64,000 nt of DNA from Planctomycetota bacterium. GTDB lineage: Bacteria > Planctomycetota > UBA1135. The notes under the pieces were generated by a model. That model did not search any database and had not been told where the DNA came from. It saw only the letters and a list, made by a program, of their open reading frames with translations. Where the stretch lies: positions 1 to 64,000 of the forward strand of contig JASMMA010000004.1 of assembly GCA_030748415.1 (NCBI GenBank). The letters are read 5' to 3'. Shown in pieces: positions 25,693 through 33,952 of this stretch (its first letter is position 1; every line of letters starts with the position of its first letter). The translations under genes were made by a program, and so were the position numbers.

Positions 25693-26081
25693 GTGTAAAC
25701 CCAATTCGTGTCATGGTTGGCAAACCTGGCCTCGACGGTCACGACCGTGGTGCAAAAGTGGTGGCCGCCGCTTTGCGCGACCGCGGCATGGAAGTTATTT
25801 ACACCGGTTTGCACCGCACGCCGGCACAGCTGGTTGACGCCGTTGAACAAGAAGATGTGCAAGTGCTCGGCTTAAGTATTTTGTCGGGTTCGCACATGGA
25901 GTTACTGCCAGCCATTCGCCAACAACTCGTGGAGCGCGGTTTAGAGGATGTGCTGTTGTTAGCCGGTGGCATTATTCCCGAAGACGACGCCGCCGCACTT
26001 AAGGAACAAGGCTTCGGCATGATCTTCGGCCCTGGGACTGCTACTGAAGAAATTGCTGCGTTTATTGAGGCGAACATATAA
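25689..26081 (+). CDS. Methylmalonyl-CoA mutase, B12-binding (small) subunit
   Basis: The 130-residue protein is a free-standing cobalamin-binding domain: DGHDRG (lower-ligand histidine, about 16-21), LSILSGSHMELLP and GGIIPEDD. Separate large and small subunits are known from archaea and many bacteria. The large catalytic subunit is not in this window. The ATGA overlap with meaB indicates coupling. The TAA ends 1 bp before repeat copy C. Confidence 0.9.
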   Translation: MSVNPIRVMVGKPGLDGHDRGAKVVAAALRDRGMEVIYTGLHRTPAQLVDAVEQEDVQVLGLSILSGSHMELLPAIRQQLVERGLEDVLLLAGGIIPEDDAAALKEQGFGMIFGPGTATEEIAAFIEANI

Positions 26082-26082
26082 C

Positions 26083-26260
26083 GGACTCTGACCCCATCCG
26101 CTGGGCCACTTGAGCTGCCTTGCCCTCGCAACTTCTTTTAAGGCAATAACTTAGGTTAGCTTTAGCGGAGAGGTTTAGAAGCCAAGCCAGAAAGCGGAAT
26201 AAAAACTGAAGAGCAAAAGGCTTAGAGTTGCAGGTGACCCATTGGATGGGGGCAGAGTCA
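26083..26260. repeat. Complete MITE/REP-like element, copy C (GACTCTG subtype)
   Basis: This element of about 178 bp has ends GGACTCTGACCCCATCCGCT (left) and, on the minus strand, TGACTCTGCCCCCATCCAAT (right). The central base of the terminal hexamer differs from copies A and B (GACTCTG against GACACTG), and the interior is diverged. It begins 1 bp after the mutase subunit stop. Confidence 0.8.
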
Positions 26261-26310
26261 GGGCCGCTCTCATTAAGCAGCAGATTCAATAAAATAGATG
26301 CCACAAGGTG

Positions 26311-26322
26311 TTTTTTTTTTTT
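26311..26322. repeat. T12 homopolymer upstream of the FG-GAP gene
   Basis: Twelve consecutive T residues lie eight bases upstream of the ATG at 26331. The length is enough for slippage. It is the longest homopolymer noticed in the window. Confidence 0.8.
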
Positions 26323-26330
26323 GGTAAAAT

Positions 26331-27857
26331 ATGTTTATGTCGTCTGTTCAAATACCCCTTATTGCCTTGGCAATTAACTTTGCCCTCGGTTTCGCTCAGA
26401 CATCCTTAGCTCAAAGTTACGAAAACCAAAAGCTGCTGCCCATAAATGGCAATATGGGGCAAGAGTTCGGAAGCGCCACATCTATAGACAATGGCATTCT
26501 TGCCGTTGGTTCTCGACACGATGATGACCTCGGAGCTGAAAGCGGCTCGGCATATTTGTTCAACGTGTCCAATGGCAATCAGCTCGCCAAGCTCTTGGCT
26601 GCTGATGGCGCTAGTGGTGACAAATTTGGCACATCGGTGGCAATTTTTGGCAACAAGGTTGCGGTCGGTGCGCCAGCCGACGATGACATGGGCCCAGATT
26701 CAGGGTCTGTTTATGTTTTTGATAGCAACTCCGGATTGCAGCTTGCCAAGTTGACAGCCCCAGATGGCGATGATGGAGACAACTTTGGATGTTCCGTGGC
26801 CGTTGGCTCTGGCCGTATTGTTGTGGGTTCGATGTACGACGACGATCATGGCCGGAATTCAGGAGCGATTTATATTTATGATTCGCAGTCGTTTGCTTTG
26901 GTCACCAAAGCAACGCCCAACGATGCCGCAGCGGACGACCTCTTTGGTCAATCCGTCGATTTTGATGGCGGCGTCATTGTTGCCGGCGCGCACGGCGATG
27001 ACGATAACGGTCCATTGTCTGGCTCGGCTTACTTATTCAGCGCGTCAAACGGCAACCAGACGGACAAGCTCTTGGCCAATGATGGCAGCAGCTGGGATTT
27101 CTTCGGTGCTTCTGTAGCCATAGATAGTGGGGTGGTGGCAATCGGTGCTTGGGCCGACAGGCCTCATGGCGACAACTCAGGGTCGGCGTATTTGTTCAAC
27201 GTCTCCAGCGGCAATCAAATGCACAAACTCATTCCGCCCGACGGCGACTTTCACGATCGATTTGGAATGTCCGTGGCGATTGATTCCGGCCAGCTCGTAG
27301 TCGGCGCTGAAGGCAATGACGAGCTTTCCGTGTATGAATGTGGCTCCCTTTATCTTTACGACGTTTCCAGTGGTTCCTTGACCACCCGGTACCTCGCGAG
27401 CGACGCGCAACCTCTCGACGAAATGGGTTCTGCTCGCTCTCTAGCCATTGAGAACGGAACCGTTGCTGCCGGCGTCTCAGCTGACGACGACCTTGGCAAT
27501 GCATCCGGATCGGTTTATCTCTTTGGAAATGGCGGTGGTGCGCATTTCTTGCTGAGCACTTCCGGCTCGCCCGGCGGCACGGTGACCTTCACTGTGGAAA
27601 ACGCAACTCCTGGTGCACCATTGGGCCTGTTTTACGCCTTTGGCGCTGGCAACCATCCAGCAGTGAATCCGCTTACCGGCAACACCATTGTTACGGGGTT
27701 GAGTGCTTACCGATTCACTTTGGGGCAAGTGCTAGGTGCCAACGGTAGCGGCATGGCGAGTTACAGCACCAATGTGCCGTCGATTGCTGGCGGTTTGGTT
27801 TATGTCCAAGCCATCGATGCGCTGAGTGAACAAACCACAAACGTGCTTGGGCTATAA
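26331..27857 (+). CDS. Secreted FG-GAP (integrin-like beta-propeller) protein
   Basis: The 508-residue protein has a signal peptide (to about SLAQS) and six to seven FG-GAP-type repeats of about 57 residues, each with a pattern like GDKFGTSVAI...VAVGAPADDD. The DDD/DDN loops are probable calcium sites, as in integrin-alpha propellers. Residues from about 402 form a separate beta-rich C-terminal domain shared with the beta-helix and C-type-lectin proteins in this window. An extracellular or surface role is likely; the ligand is unknown. The start may be the ATG at 26331 or 26337. Confidence 0.85.
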   Translation: MFMSSVQIPLIALAINFALGFAQTSLAQSYENQKLLPINGNMGQEFGSATSIDNGILAVGSRHDDDLGAESGSAYLFNVSNGNQLAKLLAADGASGDKFGTSVAIFGNKVAVGAPADDDMGPDSGSVYVFDSNSGLQLAKLTAPDGDDGDNFGCSVAVGSGRIVVGSMYDDDHGRNSGAIYIYDSQSFALVTKATPNDAAADDLFGQSVDFDGGVIVAGAHGDDDNGPLSGSAYLFSASNGNQTDKLLANDGSSWDFFGASVAIDSGVVAIGAWADRPHGDNSGSAYLFNVSSGNQMHKLIPPDGDFHDRFGMSVAIDSGQLVVGAEGNDELSVYECGSLYLYDVSSGSLTTRYLASDAQPLDEMGSARSLAIENGTVAAGVSADDDLGNASGSVYLFGNGGGAHFLLSTSGSPGGTVTFTVENATPGAPLGLFYAFGAGNHPAVNPLTGNTIVTGLSAYRFTLGQVLGANGSGMASYSTNVPSIAGGLVYVQAIDALSEQTTNVLGL

Positions 27858-27934
27858 CGAAATCAGGATTGCGACTTCAATCGACTTCTATGCGGCGAGC
27901 ATAGTGTTCTTGTCTTGACAACGGTAGACCTCGA

Positions 27935-28465
27935 TCACTCGTCCGTTGCGTCAATCGATAGGGCCTCGAGGCCGTCCCCTGTGAACGCGTATGCAGCGCC
28001 GGGCACGAGGTCATAGGGTGAGCCGTCGATGATTAACTTGTCGGCAGACCACAGAACATCCCGCACCGACTTTGCGTTGCCATCGACAGGAGCAGGAGCG
28101 GGGAAAGTCAACTGAAGGGGTGGGTTGTCGAACGTACCGCTGACCACAAGAGCCCCCTTGGCTGGCCAGGTGCCTGGGAAACGCACCGTAGTCTGGTCCC
28201 ATATCAGAAGCACATCATTCCCACTACAGTCGACTTTACACACAACAACCTCTGTCCACTCGCCAAGTTGTCTCCCGACCAGCAGGCGTTTTCCAACCTT
28301 ATGGGTGTAGGTTCCTCCCTGGTGCATCGTCACCTTGTGCACCGTCTCCGTCTTCGTGGTGACCGAGGAGTCATCGTTCTTTGGGCTTTGGGGTGACCCG
28401 CATGCCAACAAACTTGCCAAGCAGGCGCAGAAGGGGGAGAGTGGTAGCTTCATCATGAGCCGCAT
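27935..28465 (-). CDS. Hypothetical lipoprotein
   Basis: The 176-residue protein has a signal peptide and lipobox (LASLLACGS). The mature part is beta-rich, with the segment THKVGKRLLVGRQLGEWTEVV and repeated D/G turns. No family was recognised. In-frame starts lie at 28465, 28456 and 28453. It is convergent with the FG-GAP gene. Confidence 0.6.
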   Translation of the reverse strand: MRLMMKLPLSPFCACLASLLACGSPQSPKNDDSSVTTKTETVHKVTMHQGGTYTHKVGKRLLVGRQLGEWTEVVVCKVDCSGNDVLLIWDQTTVRFPGTWPAKGALVVSGTFDNPPLQLTFPAPAPVDGNAKSVRDVLWSADKLIIDGSPYDLVPGAAYAFTGDGLEALSIDATDE

Positions 28466-28504
28466 GGTTTAACCTCGGCCCTAGATTGTCAAGGCTCCGA
28501 CCTT

Positions 28505-28612
28505 ACCCCCAGAAAGTGGACACATGAGTTAGTCTAAACGGCTAGCCCTGGTGCCCATGACCGACACGGTCTTCGACCTGACCTACAACAGCGGGCGGCC
28601 CTGACAGCAGCA
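28505..28612 (+). mobile_element. Possible insertion-sequence remnant
   Basis: The gap 28466-28684 has no intact gene. It contains CCCCCAGAAAGTGGACAC, resembling the inverted-repeat ends of IS3-group elements. Next comes a short frame (after ATGAGT and an in-frame TAG) that reads SKRLALVPMTDTVF before stopping at 28604. This could be a decayed transposase start. No second end was found, so confidence is low. Confidence 0.25.
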
Positions 28613-28684
28613 TGCAGTGCGCTTTGGGGGAATCGTTATCCAGGTTGCCCCGTCGTAGATTCGTTTCGAATAAAACCCCAAACC

Positions 28685-29953
28685 CTACTCATGCCGTAGC
28701 GCTTCGACGGGGTCCATCTGCGCAGCTCTCCACGCGGGATAAAGCCCAAACAGCAAACCCACCGACACAGAGATCCCAAATGCCAGAATCGGGCCGCTTG
28801 GCTCGACAATCGTGCGCATGTCGGCAAACCGCTCAACGCCGATTGGGATGGCCAGGCCAAGGATGATTCCGGCCAAGCCGCCACCTACTGACAGGACCAC
28901 AGTCTCAACCAAGAACTGGAAAACAATGTGGTGTTGCTTGGCTCCGAGCGCGCGGCGGATGCCAATCTCGCGGGTGCGTTCGGTGACGGTCGCGAGCATC
29001 ACATTCATGATGCCAATGCCACCAACCAACAAACTAATGCCGGCGATCGAACCCAACACGATATTGAAAATGCGTTTTGTCTCTTCCGCGCGGGCAAGGA
29101 GCTCTAGTGGGACGATCACCTCATAATCATCCTGATCATGGTTGCGCCGCAACATCTCGCGGCAAGCTGCGGCCGTCCGCTCGACATTCTCGGCCTTATC
29201 GACTTGCACAATAATCTCGTGCAGCTCCACAGTCTCCATTTCGCGACTGCCTGCACGCTGCTTGACTTGCATTTCCCCGAACCAACGAGCACCCGTTGTC
29301 AACGGAATGAAAATCTCGCCGGTGACATCAACACCCGGCAGCGGCACATCGTCCCCAATCGGCACACGCGGCAAGAGCGTGCCCACCACGGTGAAATACT
29401 CGGTGCCAATCTTGATGCGCTGACCCAGCGGCGACTTCAGCGGCATCAATTCGCGCGCCACTTCATAACCCAGCACGCACACATTCGAAACATTAAAGTC
29501 ATCGACAGCAGTCAAGAAACGGCCTTCATGCATCATGCGGCCGGTAGCTTGCTGGTAGTTGGCTTCGGTGGCCATCACGCGGGGGTGCATCGCCTTTGTG
29601 TTGAAGCGCACTTCTTGCTGCAGGACGCGCACCGGCACCGCGTTCTCTACCCAAGGGTAAGTCTTGGTGACGCGACTGAAATCGTTGTGGGTGAGGCCAT
29701 ATTCGATAAGGCTTGTGGTTTGGTCGCTATTGACATCCTCTGGCGGCTTGACGCTGCGCAGGATCACATTCTGGCTACCAAGCTGCTTAATCTGGTCTTG
29801 AGCCTCGGCACTGGCGCCTTCACCAATCGCCAACATCGCAATCACGCTACTCACGCCAAACAGCACACCGAGCGTGGTGAGCAGTGAGCGCAGTTTGTGC
29901 AGTAGCAAGCTCTTGACGCCAAGCTTGATGGTGCGGTTCAGGACGCCACTCAT
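28685..29953 (-). CDS. MacB-like ABC exporter permease (FtsX domain)
   Basis: The 422-residue permease has an N-terminal helix (LTTLGVLFGVSSVIAMLAIG), a large periplasmic MacB-type domain and three C-terminal FtsX helices (IAGISLLVGGIGIMNVMLAT, then REIGIRRALGAKQHHI). It is the mechanotransmission subunit of a MacAB/TolC-like tripartite pump and ends with the family tail (MDPVEALRHE). The start overlaps the ATPase stop by 4 bp. Here ATPase and permease are separate proteins, unlike fused E. coli MacB. The cargo is unknown. Confidence 0.9.
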   Translation of the reverse strand: MSGVLNRTIKLGVKSLLLHKLRSLLTTLGVLFGVSSVIAMLAIGEGASAEAQDQIKQLGSQNVILRSVKPPEDVNSDQTTSLIEYGLTHNDFSRVTKTYPWVENAVPVRVLQQEVRFNTKAMHPRVMATEANYQQATGRMMHEGRFLTAVDDFNVSNVCVLGYEVARELMPLKSPLGQRIKIGTEYFTVVGTLLPRVPIGDDVPLPGVDVTGEIFIPLTTGARWFGEMQVKQRAGSREMETVELHEIIVQVDKAENVERTAAACREMLRRNHDQDDYEVIVPLELLARAEETKRIFNIVLGSIAGISLLVGGIGIMNVMLATVTERTREIGIRRALGAKQHHIVFQFLVETVVLSVGGGLAGIILGLAIPIGVERFADMRTIVEPSGPILAFGISVSVGLLFGLYPAWRAAQMDPVEALRHE

Positions 29954-30666
29954 GACCCAACCTCGACAGATGGCTTCTCTACCACGCGGTCAATCAAGCC
30001 ATCGCGCAACCACATCACGCGCTCAGCATGAGCACCAACTTCCTTTTCGTGAGTGACCAACAAGATGGTCTTGCCTTCGTCATGCAACTCGTCAAACAAC
30101 TCTAGAATTTCGCCTGTGGTCTGTGAATCTAAGTTGCCAGTAGCCTCGTCGGCGAGCAGGATGGGCGGGTCGTTGATTAAGGCACGCGCGATGGCCACGC
30201 GTTGTTGTTGACCGCCGCTTAGCTCCGCCGGGCGGTGGTCGAGGCGGTCGGCCAACCCCAGGCGCTCGGCCAATTGATAGGCGCGCTCCTCGGCGCCGGG
30301 CCGTGGGTTGTCTTGATAGAAAACAGGCACCAGGATGTTCTCCAGCATGTTGAGCTGCGGGATCAGATTGAAAGACTGGAAAATGAAACCCAACTCGCGG
30401 CCACGCAATTGCGACAACTCATCATCATTAAGCTCATTGACATTATGGCCATTCACCACATAGTCGCCAAAGCTGGGGCGGTCGATACATCCCAAGATGT
30501 TGAGTAGCGTAGATTTGCCGCTGCCCGAACTGCCCATAACCGCCCAATACTCACCAGCCTTAAACGAAACATCGATGCCATCAAGGGCGCGCACCTCGGT
30601 GGTGCCCACTTTATAGACACGACCAATGTTGTTGAGCTTGGCGACGACAGGTGGGCTACTTTCCAT
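29950..30666 (-). CDS. MacB/LolD-like ABC ATPase
   Basis: The 238-residue ATPase has Walker A GSSGSGKST, Q-loop FIFQSFNLIPQ, signature LSGGQQQRVAIARAL, Walker B ILLADEATGNLD and the H-loop VTHE. It belongs to the LolD/MacB/FtsE group. ATG 30666 is chosen because the 29-residue upstream extension lies inside the preceding adaptor gene. It overlaps that gene by 11 bp and the permease by 4 bp. Confidence 0.92.
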   Translation of the reverse strand: MESSPPVVAKLNNIGRVYKVGTTEVRALDGIDVSFKAGEYWAVMGSSGSGKSTLLNILGCIDRPSFGDYVVNGHNVNELNDDELSQLRGRELGFIFQSFNLIPQLNMLENILVPVFYQDNPRPGAEERAYQLAERLGLADRLDHRPAELSGGQQQRVAIARALINDPPILLADEATGNLDSQTTGEILELFDELHDEGKTILLVTHEKEVGAHAERVMWLRDGLIDRVVEKPSVEVGS

Positions 30667-32188
30667 ATTTTCGCGTTGGCTTTTGCTTGCCGCCCATCTC
30701 ATCTCGCTCTGCCTTAGGTGGGGGCTCAGGCTGGAATCCGCGTGGCGGCGCAAGCTGCACCACTTCCCCTTCTTCTAGGCCGCTAAGAATCTCGACCCAT
30801 TCTTCACTTGCTGAGCCGATCTCAATTTTGCGCGCTTTGCCATTGACGAAAGCCACAGCCTGGCCGCCACTATGAAACACCCCTTGAACCGGAACGTACA
30901 GCGTATTGGGAATATCCTTGACCAAAATCTCGACGCTGCAACTTGTGCCCGGGCGCATCTCCGAGCTGGTGTCAAGGATGGCAATGTTGGTGCGGAACAA
31001 ACGCTGATTTGGGTTCATCCACGAGCTGCCGCTATCGGGTAGCAATGCGACGAATTCAATCACTCCATTGAAATCTTTGCCAGGAATCGAATCGACCCGA
31101 ATCGTGCAGGCCTGCCCCGGTTTGACTTTCTTGATCACCGATTCATGCAGACTGACTTCGGCAATCATGCCACCGGATTGAGGGATGGTGATGATCTCTT
31201 GCCGCTCACGAACGGTGGCGCCTTCCTCAATCAGGTCGCCCTGGCCCCAGCGCCTATTCTCGCGAGCGTAGACCACGATGCCACTGCAAGGCGAGTAAAT
31301 CTCGCTTTTTTTCAGCTGATCGCGCAGCTTGTCGAGCTTTTCTTTTTCGAGGTCGTACTTGGCTTGGCTAGTACGGACTTTGGATTCGGCATTGACCAAG
31401 CGTGCAGCGGATTGCAGCTCTACTCGTTTGAGCTCACGCTGGGCTTCCTCAATCTTGCCCTGGTGAACGGCGACCTGCTTCTTGAAGTCGTATTCCAATA
31501 GCAACACTTGTGCGCGCTCGGCCTGTACCAACTTGACCTTGCTCTTCTCCAAGGCAAGCCGGTCGCCTTCAAGCTCAGTCGGAGTAAGGAAGCCTTCTGC
31601 GTTTAGGTGCTGCGACTTCTCATAGCGGTCTTCCGCTTGAGAAAGCTCTTCCCGCGCGAGGAAGATGCTTTCCTCCGCCGCTGCCTTTTGTTGCTCGAAA
31701 TCGCCCTCTAGATATTTCACCTCGTCGTCTTTAGCGAACTGCAAAGCCTGCTTAGCCTTGGCATAGTCTGAGGTGTTTTGCGAGACTTGAATCTCCATGT
31801 CTTGCTTGGCCGTGGTCAGCGTCGCATCTGCGTTTTGCACTGCAATCTCGCCCGAGTTCTCACGGTCTTCTAGGCTGGAAGTATCCAGCACTACCAGCAA
31901 GTCACCTTCTTTGACCTGCTTGCCTTCTTCCACCAAACTCAGAATCTGCACATTGCCTTCGAGCTCATTAATGACCTTCAAACTGTTTTTGGCCGACAAG
32001 TTGCCGCGTTGGACCACAGTGATGCGCAAGGGGCCGCGCTGCACCTCTTGCCCTTCGACTTGCGCAACAGTTGTGGCATTCATCCAACCGCCTTCGCGGA
32101 GACCGCTCCACAATCCACCCGCCGCGACGACAAGCAGGATTGGCAAAACTAGGCGATTCTTTTTCTTCTTGATTGGGGGAGTACTCAT
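30656..32188 (-). CDS. Periplasmic adaptor (HlyD/MacA-like membrane fusion protein)
   Basis: The 510-residue protein has one N-terminal membrane helix (LPILLVVAAGGLWSGL), a lipoyl half-motif, a long coiled coil (about 110-330, rich in E/K/Q/A heptads), a second lipoyl half (SPCSGIVVYARENRRW) and beta-barrel/MPD domains. It bridges the ABC transporter and the outer-membrane channel. The start overlaps the TolC-like stop by 4 bp. The coiled-coil region is somewhat longer than in MacA. Confidence 0.88.
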   Translation of the reverse strand: MSTPPIKKKKNRLVLPILLVVAAGGLWSGLREGGWMNATTVAQVEGQEVQRGPLRITVVQRGNLSAKNSLKVINELEGNVQILSLVEEGKQVKEGDLLVVLDTSSLEDRENSGEIAVQNADATLTTAKQDMEIQVSQNTSDYAKAKQALQFAKDDEVKYLEGDFEQQKAAAEESIFLAREELSQAEDRYEKSQHLNAEGFLTPTELEGDRLALEKSKVKLVQAERAQVLLLEYDFKKQVAVHQGKIEEAQRELKRVELQSAARLVNAESKVRTSQAKYDLEKEKLDKLRDQLKKSEIYSPCSGIVVYARENRRWGQGDLIEEGATVRERQEIITIPQSGGMIAEVSLHESVIKKVKPGQACTIRVDSIPGKDFNGVIEFVALLPDSGSSWMNPNQRLFRTNIAILDTSSEMRPGTSCSVEILVKDIPNTLYVPVQGVFHSGGQAVAFVNGKARKIEIGSASEEWVEILSGLEEGEVVQLAPPRGFQPEPPPKAERDEMGGKQKPTRKYGK

Positions 32189-33813
32189 TCGACAGTTTCA
32201 GGCAGGCGGGGTATGGAGGCTTCGTCGAGCTGGATGCCGTTTCGGTCAACATCGAGCAATTCAAGGTCGCGGTAAAGATGCAGCCGCGCCAGTGCATAGT
32301 CGATTAACGCTGAAGTGGCGGAGTTTTGCGCGCTCAGCAACGAGCGGCGCGATTCAAGGACGGTCCGCGTGTCGGTGCGCCCCAGCTCTTGTTTCATCTC
32401 GGAGGATCGCACTCGGCGCTCGGCTAGTTCGACCGAGATGAGTTGCAGTTGATAGCTTTCGGATGTACTTCGCGTTTGGCGCAGGTTGTTGCGCATGTCG
32501 GCAAGCACGGTATCGGTGAGCTCTTCTTCGGTGCGAATTGCTGAATCAAGATCGAGCAGGCTGAGGCGATAGATGTTGCGCTCGGGCAAGCGGTCAATGG
32601 GCAAATCGAAACCCAAGCCCATAGACCACGAATTCGAATCAGAGCGGAAGGACAGCGGCTTTCCTTCTTGACTGGTGGCTTCGGCGGTGGCCTCTAGGTC
32701 GAGGCCCGCGCGCAAGGCGTCTTCGGCGACCGTCACACGACGCTCGGCGTCGATCAGACGATCACGCACGGTGACCAAGTCGAGGCGACGCTCCAAGGAA
32801 AGTTCCACAAGGGCTTCAGGATCGATTCCGACCAAGTCGGCGCCATCCAACAGCTTCAGCGCTTCCAGCTCACTGCGATCCAGCTCGGCATAAGTTTCGG
32901 TGGGCAGACCGAGCAGCAACATGAACTGATCCATTTGCCCGCCGTAGGACTCAAGCAGGTTGACCAGTGCGGCCTCAGAGACCAGCAAGTCTTGACGGGC
33001 TTGGTCGACCTCGATGTCGTTCATCCGCCCGGCGGCGGCGAAAGCCTCGTTGCGATCCACCAGCAACTTCAAGGACTCAAGGTTAGCCTCTTGATTGGTG
33101 ATGCTATCTAAGGTGCGCAAAATCGCGTAGTAGCGGCTGACCACATCGACCGCAAAAGTGCGTCGGTAGCGCTCGTAGGTGCGCACCTCATAGACCAAGT
33201 TGCGCTCAGCTTGAGTGAGCGGCTCCAAGATGACGGCGCGAGCGGAACCGCCGAGCAGCGGCATGGTGGCAGTGAGGCCTAGGCTGCCGATGGCATCCCA
33301 GCCGTCGCCGTTGGCCAAGGCACGGAACAAATCGGTGCCAATGCTACCGATGATTTGTGCACCATTGCCAAACTGCTTGCTCAGACCAAAATCGCCATCA
33401 ATTTGCGCACTGCTGGGGTCGTCGCCCGAGCTTGAAACCGTGCCACTGGCGCTGAAGCTTGGTCGCCAGCCGAAGCGCCAGCGCTCCAAAGTTAAGTCGA
33501 GGGCGCTACGAAAAAGCTGCTCCCGACGGGTTTGGTAGTCGCGATTATTTTCTGCGGCAACCTCTAGGCAAGTCGTTAGGTTGAGCGGCAGTGGCTCGCT
33601 TGTGGGCTCATTGTTGAGCAGTTGAAAGCGCAGTGCATCTGCCGCGCGGTCGGCCGTGAAGCCGCTGGGGCGATCAAAGAGGGTAGCCCGTCGCTCGTCG
33701 AGGAGGCTGTAAACCTCTTCGTCGGCATAAGTTCGGTGCTCTTCGGGGCTGGTGCATGCAACCACCGCCAAGCAGAAAAGCGGCAACAGGGAACGGCGAT
33801 TCAAGGGGAGCAA
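32185..33813 (-). CDS. TolC-like outer-membrane efflux lipoprotein
   Basis: The 542-residue OEP-family protein has a signal and lipobox (LAVVACTSPEE). It carries two TolC repeats: the first from about LPLNLTTCLEVAAENNRDYQ and the second from about PEALVELSLERRLDLVTVRD. Beta segments and long helices form the trimeric channel-tunnel. It is the first gene of the four-gene operon channel-adaptor-ATPase-permease, all overlapping. Acylated TolC homologues are common (OprM type). Confidence 0.9.
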   Translation of the reverse strand: MLPLNRRSLLPLFCLAVVACTSPEEHRTYADEEVYSLLDERRATLFDRPSGFTADRAADALRFQLLNNEPTSEPLPLNLTTCLEVAAENNRDYQTRREQLFRSALDLTLERWRFGWRPSFSASGTVSSSGDDPSSAQIDGDFGLSKQFGNGAQIIGSIGTDLFRALANGDGWDAIGSLGLTATMPLLGGSARAVILEPLTQAERNLVYEVRTYERYRRTFAVDVVSRYYAILRTLDSITNQEANLESLKLLVDRNEAFAAAGRMNDIEVDQARQDLLVSEAALVNLLESYGGQMDQFMLLLGLPTETYAELDRSELEALKLLDGADLVGIDPEALVELSLERRLDLVTVRDRLIDAERRVTVAEDALRAGLDLEATAEATSQEGKPLSFRSDSNSWSMGLGFDLPIDRLPERNIYRLSLLDLDSAIRTEEELTDTVLADMRNNLRQTRSTSESYQLQLISVELAERRVRSSEMKQELGRTDTRTVLESRRSLLSAQNSATSALIDYALARLHLYRDLELLDVDRNGIQLDEASIPRLPETVE

Positions 33814-33952
33814 TGGGGGTAGCCGTGGCGATTCACGGACTGGGGACTATACGCCTACGGCTTATGCGGGTATTTGATGAGTCTTTTTATTGCACCGTCC
33901 GCTCCAAATCCTCAAAAAAAATCAGCCGGGATTTTGGTCTACAATATTGCAA

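Noticed and set aside
26400-27500. Regular about 170-bp internal periodicity considered as a DNA repeat or CRISPR
   Set aside because: It is the coding periodicity of FG-GAP protein repeats; the DNA copies are diverged and there are no fixed spacers.
29138-29887. 249-codon plus-strand frame opposite the MacB-like permease
   Set aside because: It is antisense to a gene with strong FtsX motifs; His/Leu-rich composition is an artefact of the reverse frame.
31797-32441. 214-codon plus-strand frame across the adaptor/TolC junction
   Set aside because: It crosses two well-supported minus-strand genes and is Ser/Arg/Pro-rich without domains.
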